DNA from: Cyclobacteriaceae bacterium
GTDB lineage: Bacteria > Bacteroidota > Bacteroidia > Cytophagales > Cyclobacteriaceae
Assembly: GCA_028281285.1 (NCBI GenBank)
Contig: JANQKF010000033.1
Coordinates: 310,001 to 374,000 of the forward strand
Reading direction: 5' to 3'
Length of the DNA: 64,000 nucleotides
The position numbers and the translations under genes are program-made. Shown piece by piece: positions 51,489-61,280 of the stretch (position 1 is its first letter; each line of letters starts with the position of its first letter). The notes under the pieces are model-generated. The model had not been told where the DNA came from. It did no database searches and saw only the letters and a program-made list of their open reading frames with translations.

Positions 51489-53222
51489 TTATCGTCTATA
51501 TACCGTGTTGCCTTTAAGAAGTGTCAGGTTTACCCTAATGCTTCCGATCTGACTAGCTGAAATTTGAAAAGGATTGCGGTCAAGAACGATAATGTCTGCT
51601 TCCTTGTTGACTTCAATACTACCTACAAGGTGTTCCTGCCGCATGACATAGGCCGCGTTAATGGTATAGGCTTTAATTGCTTGTGCCAGGGTTAACTCCT
51701 GAGGTGATCGGGTCACCGCATTTTGAATACCAACGAACGGGTTTAATGTGCTGACATCATGATCACTGCTTAACGTAATTCTGGCTCCAGCCTGATTTAG
51801 ACTTTTGATTGGAATGATGTTTTGAGAGTTAGCTGCACCAATAAACTCCTCGTTTTCCGACCAATGTTCAGGGTTAGAAAAGTCACCTGCCACCTGAGCA
51901 TCAGCCGTCACATTCAGCTCGGCAAAACGATTATAATCAGAAGGGTCGACAATTTCGATGTGGGTTAGGCGATGTCTACCATCACCTGATGAACTGTTTT
52001 CAATGGCGTTAAGAGATTCCGTTATACCTCTATTCCCAATCGTATGAATATGGAAATCAAAGCCTAAAGGCTCAAGTTCCCTGATATAAGTACTGATTCG
52101 CTCTTGTGTGAAGTAATTCAGCCCATTATTGGGGTTTCTTCCAAAATAATTGACTCGATAGTTAGAATGCATGGCAGCGGTGGTATTTATCACAATGCCA
52201 TCACTATACAATTTGATCTGATTAATCTTAAGCAGGCTCGATGCGTTATTGCTGTAGAGACTTCGAAGTTGGGTGAGCTGTGCTTCATCATTATCCGCTG
52301 GATAAGCCCAGAGCCCCAGATTTACTCGAGCTGTGAGTTCATTGGCCGCTTCGATTTCCTCCCAGACCAAGTGATGATCACGTTTCCAATAAGTGCGGGC
52401 ATCACAAACGGAAGTTATCCCATGTTCGGCCAACTGAGGGAGCATAAAATTGACCAGACCGTCTCGGTCTTGTTGTCGGGTAGTGGCATTGGGTGACAAG
52501 GCAATGTCCATTACGATGTTGCCTGCGTTGTCAATTAGTATTCCATTGGGTTCTCCAGTAACAGGGTCTTTCATGATGATGCCTCCCACAGGATCAGAAC
52601 TATCGGCATTGAGGCCTGCAATTTCAAGAGCCCTGGAGTTAACAAAGGCCGAATGTGAAGTTTCTTCAAGGATAATCACCGGTCGATTTGGTACTACCTC
52701 GTCAATAATCTCCTTAACAGGTCTTTGGGCATCTAACAGGGTAAATATGGAGTGACCCCATCCGATTAGCCAACCACTTCCAGGATTATCAAAATGTGCA
52801 TTTTCGATGTCCCTGGCAAAAAGTTCAGGGTTAGTCTCTTGTGAATTCAGCTCGAATGTGATGGCCTGAGAGGCCGCTTCCAATGGATGAATGTGCACAT
52901 CGTGAATGCCGGGCATTACGAATTGCCCATTGAGATTCTCGACTCTTGTATCCGATCCAATGTACTGTTCCACTTCGGTGTTAGAACCAACAAAAACAAT
53001 CAGGCCGTCATCGATAGCCATCGCTTCAGCCTCCGGTTGGTTCGGATTCACTGTATAGATCACTCCATTCCGTAAAACCATATCTACGCCATCTACAGTG
53101 TTGCCTCCGGGATCCGGGTCATCATTGTTGCATGACATGGATATAAGAAATAGGAGAGCAGAGACTGTGCTTAACATAGTTTTGAGATGAAGCCTTGAGT
53201 ATTTGTCGCTTTTTGGTAACAT
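51489..53222 (-). CDS. Amidohydrolase lipoprotein, YtcJ type (Amidohydro_3)
   Basis: A 577-residue lipoprotein of the metal-dependent amidohydrolase superfamily. The signal sequence ends LISMSC (lipidated cysteine near 31) with a basic n-region from ATG 53222; ATG 53177 is a possible shorter start. It shows the metal-binding DVHIHPLE motif (the HxH pair, about 108-115), a long YtcJ-like insertion, IHTIGNRG and the terminal EADIIVLDRNPF. YtcJ-type proteins hydrolyse amide or carbamate-like bonds; the substrate is unpredictable. It is divergent from the AraC regulator, which may control it. Confidence 0.88.
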   Translation of the reverse strand: MLPKSDKYSRLHLKTMLSTVSALLFLISMSCNNDDPDPGGNTVDGVDMVLRNGVIYTVNPNQPEAEAMAIDDGLIVFVGSNTEVEQYIGSDTRVENLNGQFVMPGIHDVHIHPLEAASQAITFELNSQETNPELFARDIENAHFDNPGSGWLIGWGHSIFTLLDAQRPVKEIIDEVVPNRPVIILEETSHSAFVNSRALEIAGLNADSSDPVGGIIMKDPVTGEPNGILIDNAGNIVMDIALSPNATTRQQDRDGLVNFMLPQLAEHGITSVCDARTYWKRDHHLVWEEIEAANELTARVNLGLWAYPADNDEAQLTQLRSLYSNNASSLLKINQIKLYSDGIVINTTAAMHSNYRVNYFGRNPNNGLNYFTQERISTYIRELEPLGFDFHIHTIGNRGITESLNAIENSSSGDGRHRLTHIEIVDPSDYNRFAELNVTADAQVAGDFSNPEHWSENEEFIGAANSQNIIPIKSLNQAGARITLSSDHDVSTLNPFVGIQNAVTRSPQELTLAQAIKAYTINAAYVMRQEHLVGSIEVNKEADIIVLDRNPFQISASQIGSIRVNLTLLKGNTVYRR

Positions 53223-53307
53223 TAGATTGAGTCATTTGGAAGTTACATACCGAAATACTCATTTTTACCCTACCTCTTGGTACTGGTGTTTTGGAAGATA
53301 AGGGCTA

Positions 53308-54402
53308 ATGCAAGTTTCAATTAACATCTGGGCGGCAATTATCGGGATTAGCGCAATTCATGGTTTTTTCCTTTCGGCAGTTCTGCTTGGTAGAAACCAG
53401 GGCTTTAAGACCTCTAATCTCTGGTATGGCCTTATCCTCGTGATTTTTTCCTATTGTTTACTGGAGTACACGTTGTTATTATCTGGCAATATCAAATACG
53501 TGGTTCACATCTTTTCAGGCAATGTTCCATTAATGTTTCTGCTGGGTCCCTTTCTTTGGTTCTTTACACGACAGAACCTTGGAATAAGCGGTCTGAAAAA
53601 GCTTGAGTATTTGCACTTTGTTCCGTCTATAGCTGTGCTGGTAGGTTTTGTACCCTTTTATTTGATATCAGGCTCAACGAAACTGGCTATTCTGGAGGGG
53701 CTATATACTCAAGGTGAAACCATACCATCAAGCGTGTTTGGATTTAACATAGCCTTTTTCGTTCATCTCGGATTATACATTGTGTTTTCCAAACGGGAGC
53801 TATCAAAATACAGGAATACCATGACCTCGTTCAAAAAGATTGAGAGAAGAGTGAATGTACTGGTAGCCGCATTGATCGCTTTATTCTCAATTTCTTTTTT
53901 GTCCTTTATCTTCTTTCTTTTTCCTCTAAAATGGCGTCTGGAAGTTCACTATAGCCTGATCCTGATATTCTCTTTCCTTATTTACTTTTTCTCTTATCGG
54001 GTACTTTTTTCAAAAGAGGAACAGAAATTTGGGCAGCCGCGCTATGGTGGAAAAAAGATAAATGTGGATGAGGCGCTACAAGCTAAACTGTTGGAATTAC
54101 TGCATGAAGAAAAGGTGTTTCTTGACCCAAATGTCAAACTTCAGTCTCTGGCCGAAGGACTTGAGGTGAGTTCTCACTACCTTTCTCAGTTAGTAAACCA
54201 AACTTTCGACACCAACTTTTCAGGACTGATTAATCGATTTAGAGTGGAAGAAGCCAAGAGTCTGTTGGATCGACAGACGGGCGATAAACTATTGGGTATA
54301 GCCCTTGATTCAGGTTTTTCAAATCAGACCAACTTTATTCGTGTGTTTAGGCAGCATACTGGTCAGACTCCTTCTGAATACCGTGACTCCCTGAAAAAGT
54401 AG
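53308..54402 (+). CDS. Membrane-anchored AraC family regulator
   Basis: A 364-residue regulator whose first 240 residues contain about seven hydrophobic helices and whose last 110 residues form a two-helix-turn-helix AraC DNA-binding domain (VSSHYLSQLVNQTF, then IALDSGFSNQTNFIRVFRQHTGQTPSEYR). Such fusions hold the DNA-binding domain at the inner membrane, so the signal is probably sensed in the membrane or periplasm. Start ATG 53308. It is divergent from the amidohydrolase lipoprotein gene with an 85-base intergenic region, and it precedes the CPBP protease by 64 bases. Confidence 0.9.
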   Translation: MQVSINIWAAIIGISAIHGFFLSAVLLGRNQGFKTSNLWYGLILVIFSYCLLEYTLLLSGNIKYVVHIFSGNVPLMFLLGPFLWFFTRQNLGISGLKKLEYLHFVPSIAVLVGFVPFYLISGSTKLAILEGLYTQGETIPSSVFGFNIAFFVHLGLYIVFSKRELSKYRNTMTSFKKIERRVNVLVAALIALFSISFLSFIFFLFPLKWRLEVHYSLILIFSFLIYFFSYRVLFSKEEQKFGQPRYGGKKINVDEALQAKLLELLHEEKVFLDPNVKLQSLAEGLEVSSHYLSQLVNQTFDTNFSGLINRFRVEEAKSLLDRQTGDKLLGIALDSGFSNQTNFIRVFRQHTGQTPSEYRDSLKK

Positions 54403-54466
54403 TTTACAAATTATAATCTGTCGATAAACTAGGGCTGACATAATCTAATATGGCCTAAAAAAGGTC

Positions 54467-55153
54467 ATGAAAAATCTCTCAAAGTTTAATTATCTGCTGA
54501 TTCTTGCCCCGGTCTTTATTTGGCCAGTCCTATGGTCTAATGGACTCGTACCGTCCTTTCCTCAAGAATGGTTTGCCAACCCATCAAGAGGTTGGTGGTG
54601 GAGCTTTGCTACCTCCATTTTCATTTTAGAGTGGCTAGTCTTCTTTTATTTGAGAGCCAGGTTAAAGAAGAATTCCATTTCCTGGAAAGAAATTGGACTT
54701 GATGTCAACTGGTTTCATCGAAATCGAAAATGGTTGATTCCTTATGTATCCGTCTTTCTGATTATGTCCGTTTTGGCACCAGGGCTTTTATACGGTGACA
54801 ATATCCCGGATGCTGGCCAAATCATTCCAATTACTGCAGTGACTTGGTCGGAGCGCTTATTCTTTGTGTTTGTTTCAATGACTGCAGGAATCTGCGAAGA
54901 GATTACCTTTCGAGGAATAGGCTTGACCTTCTTTTCAAAAGTGGTAGGAAACAAGTGGATTCCTGTTATTGTGACCTCGTTGTGTTTCGTCTTTATTCAT
55001 GGACCTTTCAGAAACTGGATATGGTTTGCACAATACTTCTCGGTAGGGGCTTTATTCGCCATAGGGTTTTTAGCCCCAAAAAGGCCGCGACTTGAGATCT
55101 TGATTTTAATACACTTTACTGTGGATGCTTCATTGGCAGCATTTGTTCCTTGA
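54467..55153 (+). CDS. CPBP family intramembrane metalloprotease
   Basis: A 228-residue polytopic membrane protein. The CPBP/Abi motifs are visible: CEEITFRGIG (E-E-x-x-x-R), FVFIHGP (first histidine motif) and the final ILIHFTVDAS (second histidine motif). These residues bind zinc within the membrane. Family members cut membrane-anchored substrates; in bacteria many are bacteriocin-immunity or regulated-proteolysis proteins, and nothing here points to one of these. Start ATG 54467, 64 bases after the AraC gene, so they may be co-transcribed. It converges on the NTF2-like gene with a three-base gap. Confidence 0.87.
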   Translation: MKNLSKFNYLLILAPVFIWPVLWSNGLVPSFPQEWFANPSRGWWWSFATSIFILEWLVFFYLRARLKKNSISWKEIGLDVNWFHRNRKWLIPYVSVFLIMSVLAPGLLYGDNIPDAGQIIPITAVTWSERLFFVFVSMTAGICEEITFRGIGLTFFSKVVGNKWIPVIVTSLCFVFIHGPFRNWIWFAQYFSVGALFAIGFLAPKRPRLEILILIHFTVDASLAAFVP

Positions 55154-55156
55154 TCA

Positions 55157-55606
55157 CTATCTGCCGCGAAAGTCCTTGGAAAGAGGTCGTGAGACACTGA
55201 CCTTACTGACTATCTTCCATTGATTTCCAATTTTCAGCAGTTGAAAGAAGTCGGTCACCTCAAAAGTGTTGAAACTTAATTTGACCACAGCGGAAGCCCC
55301 GTTATTGAAGGTATGGATATTGATTACATCACGATGATGCGGAGGAAGGAACGAAGCGCTCTGGGTTGTAATGTCTTTAATATGTTGTTGGATAGGAACA
55401 TTTTGATAGGTAGAGTCCCTGTCAATAAATTTTAATGTACTTGAATCATGGAAAATTTCTTTAAGTAGCGAGACGTCTTTTGCTTTCCATCCAATAAAAT
55501 AGTTTTCGACCGTAGAATGCACACTTGCATACTGCTGAGTACTTTCTTGTCCACTAACACTCGTGAAGCTTAATATGAGTAAAAAGAAGGGAAGGGTTGA
55601 TTTCAT
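55157..55606 (-). CDS. Exported NTF2-like (SnoaL/DUF4440-type) protein
   Basis: A 149-residue protein with a signal peptide (MKSTLPFFLLILSFTSVSGQ, cleaved near 20). The remainder is one NTF2-like cone: HSTVENYFIGWKAKDVSLLKEIFH at the start, the middle strand pair and FQLLKIGNQWKIVSKVSVSR at the end, which is the lumazine-binding-like (Lumazine_bd_2) pattern used in Bacteroidota. These proteins usually bind a small ligand; no catalytic residues are evident. Start ATG 55606. Location is periplasmic. Confidence 0.8.
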   Translation of the reverse strand: MKSTLPFFLLILSFTSVSGQESTQQYASVHSTVENYFIGWKAKDVSLLKEIFHDSSTLKFIDRDSTYQNVPIQQHIKDITTQSASFLPPHHRDVINIHTFNNGASAVVKLSFNTFEVTDFFQLLKIGNQWKIVSKVSVSRPLSKDFRGR

Positions 55607-55701
55607 AGCTTTGCCTTTGTTTCAGTATAGCCAATTCATCAGAACAATTTGAATTAAATCGACCAGTGAAGAATAATTATCTATGAATGCAGGTATTCGG
55701 T

Positions 55702-56445
55702 CTAGGTGAAATAGATTAAGATGGCTCCTGCAGCTGTTGCAATTAGAATAAACTTCCGAAACAACGAATCATTGACTCGTTTTAGGACACGAATACCTAC
55801 AAACAGTCCAAGGCAAATAGTGGGTATGGTCACTAGGTCCACTTTAAGCGTGTCCCAGGTGATCGTACCCCAACTGAAGATGTGGAACGGTACCTTAAAC
55901 AGGTTGATAATCAGGAATAGCCATGCAGTGGTACCGATAAATTGATTTTTAGGTAAACGCATCGCCAAAAAGAAGATGTTGGCAAATGATCCCGCCAAAT
56001 TCCCGACCATGGTGGTAAAGCCTGCGATTAGCCCCATGACTCCGGCAACACCAATGTGTTCTGGAACATATTTAGATTTTCTATGGTCCCACCACCACAT
56101 TATAACCACAGCAATGAATATGACGATGGCCATGCTTCTGCGAAAAACTTCTTCATTCATGCCATGTCCTACCCAAGTGCCTAGTATTACCCCAATCATC
56201 ATAAACGGCATCAAGCGGATGAGGTATTTCCATTCCGTATGTCGATTGTAATAAATAGAAGCAATGATATCGCCAACAATTAGCATTGGAAGAAGAATTC
56301 CCGTAGATGCTTTGGCCCCGAAAACAAAGACCAGCATTGCCACGATAATTACACTAATTCCCTTGATTCCGGATTTTGAAAGACCGAGAATAAAGCTGGC
56401 GGTGAGAAGGGTTATCCAATCGGTGATGGAGAGTTGAGAGAGCAC
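55702..56445 (-). CDS. TauE/SafE family anion exporter/permease
   Basis: A 247-residue integral membrane protein with about seven or eight helices. The TauE/SafE fold is shown by SFILGLSKSGIKGI near the N-terminus (residues 17-30), GHGMNEEVFRR, and GLIAGFTTMVGNLAGSFANIFFLA in the second half, the two inverted copies of the family motif. Members move sulfite, sulfonate or other organic anions across the inner membrane. The start is GTG 56445, since no ATG is available. A decayed copy of its 5' end occurs about 5 kb away at 61281. It is divergent from the rhamnosidase gene. Confidence 0.87.
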   Translation of the reverse strand: MLSQLSITDWITLLTASFILGLSKSGIKGISVIIVAMLVFVFGAKASTGILLPMLIVGDIIASIYYNRHTEWKYLIRLMPFMMIGVILGTWVGHGMNEEVFRRSMAIVIFIAVVIMWWWDHRKSKYVPEHIGVAGVMGLIAGFTTMVGNLAGSFANIFFLAMRLPKNQFIGTTAWLFLIINLFKVPFHIFSWGTITWDTLKVDLVTIPTICLGLFVGIRVLKRVNDSLFRKFILIATAAGAILIYFT

Positions 56446-56531
56446 GGAGCTAATGTAATTAAAGTGATTGATAAGAATCTGGTTGAGTACCCATTACCAC
56501 ATTAAGGCCATTTCAATATGTACTATATTGA

Positions 56532-58955
56532 ATGAAGATCGAACTAGTTCATCGAATGAGAAGCACTTTTTTGGCAATATTGGGTCTGTTTCTTTTCACC
56601 TCATGTGAAAAACATGAGAATCATCAGAAAATTGATGAATTGGTTGTAACCGATCAAGTTCAGTGGATTGAGATTAACGAACCGTTGCCTGAACATGACT
56701 CCTTGTTCTACCTCGAACACCCCGCTCCACTCTTTAGAAAGGAATTCAACACCAATAAACCTCTCAAGTCGGCCAAACTACTTATCACAGCGGCTGGCTA
56801 CTATAAGGCAACGATCAATGGCAATGCAGTTGGAGATAATGCTCTTGATCCGGCATGGACGGATTTTAGTAAACGCATTTATTATTCTGAACAGGATGTG
56901 ACTGACTTGATTGAAGCCGGTGAGAATTGTATTGGTGTAGTACTTGGGAACGGTTTCTATAATCCGCTACCACTCAGAAAATGGGGTAGGAGAAACATGA
57001 GAGTTGATCTTTCAGTAGGCAAACCCACGTTCATTGCCAAATTAATATTGCGTTATGAAAGTGGTGAAACAATGGAAATAGGGACAAATGACTCGTGGAA
57101 ATACACATATGGGCCAATAAGAAAGAACAGCGTTTATATTGGAGTGGCTTATGATGCCCGCAAAGAAATCCCAGGATGGAACAAGAATGAATTTGATGAT
57201 GCTTCATGGAACTTCTCGAAAGTTGGAAAAGGTCCAGGAGGACGGCTGGAAAAAGCTTTTTTTCCACCTGTTCAGGTGACCGAAATAATTGAGCCAACCA
57301 GAATTTATGCTTCAACTAACGGGGGCTGGGTAGTCGATATGGGAGTGAACTTTACGGGTACTTATCGTATCATGTTAGAAGGAGATGAGGGAGATAGTAT
57401 CAATTTTCGCTTTGGGGAAAGAGTGTACGATGATGGCTCATTGAATCCAATGACGGCTGTTATCGGTCAGATTAAAAGACCAGGAATAGGTGGCCCGGGA
57501 GCACCGGATATTGCCTGGCAAACTGATAGTTATGTATTGGGCAAAAATGAGATGCATTGGTTTAGCCCGGATTTCACCTATCATACCTTCAGATATATGG
57601 AGATCACAGGTTTGGATAAAAAGCCGAACCTTGAAAGTATCCGGGGCTTGGCCTTGAACAGTAATGTGGCCACAAAAAATAGCTTCATCTCTTCATCAGC
57701 ACTTGTCAATTCCATCCAGAGGGCAACACAACGCACTTTTTTGTCGAATTTGGTCAGTGTTCAATCCGACTGTCCTGCACGTGAGAAATTTGGCTATGGA
57801 GGAGACCTTAACGCTACTAGTGAGTCCTTCATATATAATTATGATATGCAGTCATTCTACAGAAAAACAGTTTATGATTGGGTGGATGCAATGAAGGATT
57901 TAAGTTTTGTCGATACTGCGCCATTTGCAGGAATAGAATATTGCGGAATTAGTTGGGAATCAGCCTTTTTGATCACACAGTATTACCTCTACCTATATTA
58001 TAACGATACGGATATCATAGAAGAATTGTACCAACTCGATAATCAATGGATGGATAAGGTTGCGATGATTCATCCTGATGGTATTGTGAATAGTGGGTTA
58101 AGTGATCATGAATCATTGGAGCCTGTTCCAGTTCAATTGACCGGAACAGGTCATTATTTACAGTGTGCTCAGATTATGACGGAATTTGCGTCCATAATGA
58201 ATGATGATGCCAATCAAAAAAAGTATTCTGCCTTAGCCAAACAGCTGAAAGACAAGATGAGAGAAAGATTCTGGAATCAACCAGTAAATGGTGAAATCAA
58301 TCGACAGACGCTTTTTTCAACCTTATTATATCATAAAATCATTCCTGAAGATAAAGTAGCTGCAGCCCAGGACTCGTTACTGAAAGCAGTCACTAATGGT
58401 CCTTCGGGTCATTTTAGTACAGGTATTTTCGGCACGAAGTACGTATTGGAAACCTTATCGGAAATAGGAAAGGCAAATACTGTTTTCGATATCGTCAATA
58501 GTACTACTTATCCCGGATGGGGATTCATGATTGAGCGAGGGGCCACCTCTATTTGGGAAACCTGGAAAGAAAGTGACAATACATTTTCCAATAATCACCC
58601 AATGTTTGGCACCGTTACTGAATGGTATTATCGATGGCTAGCTGGGATTCGTCCCGACCCTCAATACCCTGGATTCAAAGAGTTTATTTTAAATCCCACA
58701 ATTCCAGAGGGGTTGGAGTTCGTGGAAGCCACCTATTATTCACCATATGGGGCTATCGTTTCCAATTGGAAAAAGCAGGAAGGTGGGTATAGCTACACGG
58801 TTTCCGTTCCGGAGGGTAGCAAAGCCCGTGTCCGATTGCCGATTACGAATTCTCAGAGTATTTCCATTGTCGGAAATAGAACCGACAAGCTTAGTGGTGG
58901 AGAGTTTGAACTGGAAGAGGGAGATTATCAGATTATTATTTCAACTCAGCGTTGA
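56532..58955 (+). CDS. GH78 alpha-L-rhamnosidase lipoprotein
   Basis: An 807-residue glycoside hydrolase that releases terminal L-rhamnose. The signal sequence ends LFTSC, so the protein is lipid-anchored; ATG 56532 or 56556 may start it. Two beta-sandwich domains (roughly 60-390) precede the (alpha/alpha)6 barrel. Active-site residues of the family are visible: D413 and E418 in SDCPAREKFGYGGD, the following GGD aspartate and E676 in TSIWETW. A C-terminal beta domain closes it. It is isolated, without a SusC/SusD pair or other glycan-degrading genes, so it may serve a small rhamnoside rather than a large polysaccharide. Confidence 0.9.
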   Translation: MKIELVHRMRSTFLAILGLFLFTSCEKHENHQKIDELVVTDQVQWIEINEPLPEHDSLFYLEHPAPLFRKEFNTNKPLKSAKLLITAAGYYKATINGNAVGDNALDPAWTDFSKRIYYSEQDVTDLIEAGENCIGVVLGNGFYNPLPLRKWGRRNMRVDLSVGKPTFIAKLILRYESGETMEIGTNDSWKYTYGPIRKNSVYIGVAYDARKEIPGWNKNEFDDASWNFSKVGKGPGGRLEKAFFPPVQVTEIIEPTRIYASTNGGWVVDMGVNFTGTYRIMLEGDEGDSINFRFGERVYDDGSLNPMTAVIGQIKRPGIGGPGAPDIAWQTDSYVLGKNEMHWFSPDFTYHTFRYMEITGLDKKPNLESIRGLALNSNVATKNSFISSSALVNSIQRATQRTFLSNLVSVQSDCPAREKFGYGGDLNATSESFIYNYDMQSFYRKTVYDWVDAMKDLSFVDTAPFAGIEYCGISWESAFLITQYYLYLYYNDTDIIEELYQLDNQWMDKVAMIHPDGIVNSGLSDHESLEPVPVQLTGTGHYLQCAQIMTEFASIMNDDANQKKYSALAKQLKDKMRERFWNQPVNGEINRQTLFSTLLYHKIIPEDKVAAAQDSLLKAVTNGPSGHFSTGIFGTKYVLETLSEIGKANTVFDIVNSTTYPGWGFMIERGATSIWETWKESDNTFSNNHPMFGTVTEWYYRWLAGIRPDPQYPGFKEFILNPTIPEGLEFVEATYYSPYGAIVSNWKKQEGGYSYTVSVPEGSKARVRLPITNSQSISIVGNRTDKLSGGEFELEEGDYQIIISTQR

Positions 58956-59000
58956 ATTAAATGACACTAAATATTTGTTAGTCAATATGAAATAGCCTTG

Positions 59001-59993
59001 CTATTTAAATAGATTTATGAGCCCTCCGGTATGCCAAAATAAGACATTGTCATTCGGCTTAAAAAAACCATGCCTTGCTTTGTTTACTATTGCCGCTACA
59101 CCTTTAGCCGTGTATGTTTTGTCTAGTAAAATGCCTTCAAATTTAGCGAATGCCTCACTGACTTCCTGAGAGAGCGCTGTGGGAATACCATACCCTTCTC
59201 CAATTTGAGATACATCAACATGTATGTCATTTTCCAATGGTTCCGGAGGAAGATTATGTTCTTTTAGCATTGGTGTCAATGCGCTCATTATGTAAGAGGT
59301 GATCTCTTCTACCGAATCGTCAGCACTTACGCCAATTATATTTAGATCATCCTTTTCAAAGAGGTGTTTGCCAAGTACAAGACCTGCCTGTGTACCACCT
59401 GAGGATGAACCATGAATTATATAGTCGAATCTTGTGTCGGTGTCTTTTTCATATTGTACAACCTCTTCAAATGCCCTTACAAAACCATATGAACCGATGG
59501 CATCAGATGCACCTAATGGTATTTTATAGACAGTTCGCCCCTTAGCTTTAAGTTGTTGGGCAACTTCATCCATTTTAGGAATGCGTTCTTCTCTTGTTTT
59601 AACAAAATGAAGGTTGATGCCCATCAAATCATTGATTAAAAAATTGGCAGAGCTTCTGGCTGGTTTTTCACCATGTAGTACTAGTTCGCAATTAAGCCCC
59701 AATCTTCTTGCTACCTGCGCAGTGATACGGGCATGATTGGATTGAATGCCACCATAGGTAATGATGGTATCAGCATTTGATTCTTTGGCTGCTGCCAAGG
59801 CGTATTCTAACTTTCGAAGTTTATTGCCCCATACTAAAGGGCCAATCATATCGTCACGTTTTATGAAAAGATTGGGTAATTCAGGGCATATCTTTTTAAT
59901 ACGTTCACATGACTCTATAGGGGTATTTAGCTGTGCTAGCGATATCCTTTTTTTGGATTGATAAGTGTTCAGCAAGGTGCTTGTCTTACTCAT
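59001..59993 (-). CDS. D-cysteine desulfhydrase / ACC-deaminase-like PLP enzyme
   Basis: A 330-residue fold-type II PLP enzyme. The lysine that holds PLP is K58 in WGNKLRKLEY, the family signature of ACC deaminase, D-cysteine desulfhydrase and L-cysteate sulfo-lyase. GGIQSNHAR (substrate loop), IIHGSSSGGTQAGL (PLP phosphate loop) and GEGYGIPT are present. It probably breaks a D-amino acid, a sulfur amino acid or a sulfonate, giving ammonia and pyruvate or a related product. The family is common in Bacteroidota under these names, and which substrate applies is not decided by sequence. It overlaps the start region of the upstream serine hydrolase's 3' end by eight bases, so they share a transcript. 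Confidence 0.85.
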   Translation of the reverse strand: MSKTSTLLNTYQSKKRISLAQLNTPIESCERIKKICPELPNLFIKRDDMIGPLVWGNKLRKLEYALAAAKESNADTIITYGGIQSNHARITAQVARRLGLNCELVLHGEKPARSSANFLINDLMGINLHFVKTREERIPKMDEVAQQLKAKGRTVYKIPLGASDAIGSYGFVRAFEEVVQYEKDTDTRFDYIIHGSSSGGTQAGLVLGKHLFEKDDLNIIGVSADDSVEEITSYIMSALTPMLKEHNLPPEPLENDIHVDVSQIGEGYGIPTALSQEVSEAFAKFEGILLDKTYTAKGVAAIVNKARHGFFKPNDNVLFWHTGGLINLFK

Positions 59994-61161
59994 AGAGTGA
60001 CTTTAGGTAATTGAGAAAAATATGGTTGGTCAACTGCCTGTCCATTGCTCTATTCGTTGGACCGGTTGAATTAAAGCCGAAAACAAACGCCAAATCCTTA
60101 CGCGTGTCGAAATAGATATGGGTATGAAAACCATTTTGCCATCCGCTATGGCCATTCACTTTCATGCCTTCAAAATCTTCCATAAAAAACATAAGCGATT
60201 GCCACTCAGTCATCTGTTCAGTATTTCTTCCTGTTTTAATACGTGGAGTAAACATTTCTTCCAGGCTGGAACGTTTTAATACCGCCTCATATAAACCATT
60301 GTCACCATAGCCCAGTAAAAAATTCAGGTACTTGCTCATGTCTCCAAATGTGCAGTTCAAACCACCATTGGAAACAGTGATTTCAGTATCCAGATCGAAT
60401 ATGGACTTGGTTCTATTTCCTTGCTCATCGAAATGATAGCTTTGGGCCACTCTATCTTGTAGGTACCATGGTGCATGGTCAAAATAGCTTTCGCTTAAAC
60501 CGAGCGGAGTCAATATGTTTTTTTGAATATAGTATTCGAAATCATCGTTGGTCAATTTCTCGATGATCATTCCCAAAAAAGTAACTCCCGGATTTGAATA
60601 CATCCATTTGGAACCCGGTTTAAAATGGATTTTTGAAAAGGCAAGCGTATGTTCCAGTTGTTCCCATGTTTGGGCATTAAGAGGTTGCCAATCGTGCTCT
60701 CGCCAAGGCCAAGTTGCTCCTCTAAAACCGGAACTATGCGTCATCAAATGATTGATGGTAATATCATCCATACTTCCGTAAGGATTATGCACTTTCCTTA
60801 GCTCCGGTAAATAATCGGTAACTTTATCTTCCAGAGACAGAATACCACGATCACGTAGCTGCATTATCCCGATTGCGGTAAAGGTCTTAGTAATGGATGC
60901 CCAATGAAAGATTGTCTTTTCGTCCATGGGGGTGTTCTTCTCCAGATTGGCCTTGCCGTATTTGTCCTTAAAAACAACCTCTCCATCTTTTAACATCCAG
61001 AGTTGAGCACCCACGATATTGTTTTCACGCAGTGTTTTCTCAAAATACTCACTGAGCCCAGAAAAGTCGGTGTTTTTAAAGTTGCCTTTATCTTGTGCTT
61101 TTACATTCAGATGACATATTAAGAAGATAAGAAGTATAAGAGATCCTCGGTTTAGTTTCAT
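59986..61161 (-). CDS. Secreted serine hydrolase, beta-lactamase-like
   Basis: A 391-residue exported protein, signal peptide about 1-22 (ending NVKAQ). Active-site residues are S89-I-T-K92, Y188-S-N190 and a C-terminal HSGW segment (VNGHSGWQNGF). The fold is that of class C beta-lactamases, but closely related Bacteroidota proteins are esterases or peptidases, often D-aminopeptidase-like. Its last eight bases overlap the D-cysteine-desulfhydrase-like gene, suggesting coupled translation; a joint action on D-amino-acid compounds is possible but inferred. It is the third serine hydrolase of this type in the window. Confidence 0.87.
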   Translation of the reverse strand: MKLNRGSLILLIFLICHLNVKAQDKGNFKNTDFSGLSEYFEKTLRENNIVGAQLWMLKDGEVVFKDKYGKANLEKNTPMDEKTIFHWASITKTFTAIGIMQLRDRGILSLEDKVTDYLPELRKVHNPYGSMDDITINHLMTHSSGFRGATWPWREHDWQPLNAQTWEQLEHTLAFSKIHFKPGSKWMYSNPGVTFLGMIIEKLTNDDFEYYIQKNILTPLGLSESYFDHAPWYLQDRVAQSYHFDEQGNRTKSIFDLDTEITVSNGGLNCTFGDMSKYLNFLLGYGDNGLYEAVLKRSSLEEMFTPRIKTGRNTEQMTEWQSLMFFMEDFEGMKVNGHSGWQNGFHTHIYFDTRKDLAFVFGFNSTGPTNRAMDRQLTNHIFLNYLKSLYE

Positions 61162-61253
61162 GTCTAGATTTTAAAATGAATGGAATGGGCCAATCGCTAT
61201 TGAAACTATTGAATTTAAACCTTTTAGTTATTTTCTCAGAACTCATAAATGAT

Positions 61254-61261
61254 CAAAACTA
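61254..61261 (-). promoter_or_regulatory. -7 element upstream of the serine hydrolase gene
   Basis: The minus strand reads TAGTTTTG, matching TAnnTTTG, 92 bases before ATG 61161. No -33 TTTG is seen at the right spacing. The 208-base gap 61162-61369 holds no gene; it contains only this box, the TauE-like relic and the tRNA terminator. Confidence 0.35.
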
Positions 61262-61280
61262 CTTTTGAATACTATTCTTG

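Noticed and set aside
53308-55153. Phage-defence or abortive-infection system from the CPBP (Abi) protease, DUF2971, and AddAB-like genes
   Set aside because: These genes are dispersed and have ordinary alternative roles; no toxin, nuclease-effector or known defence partner clusters with them.
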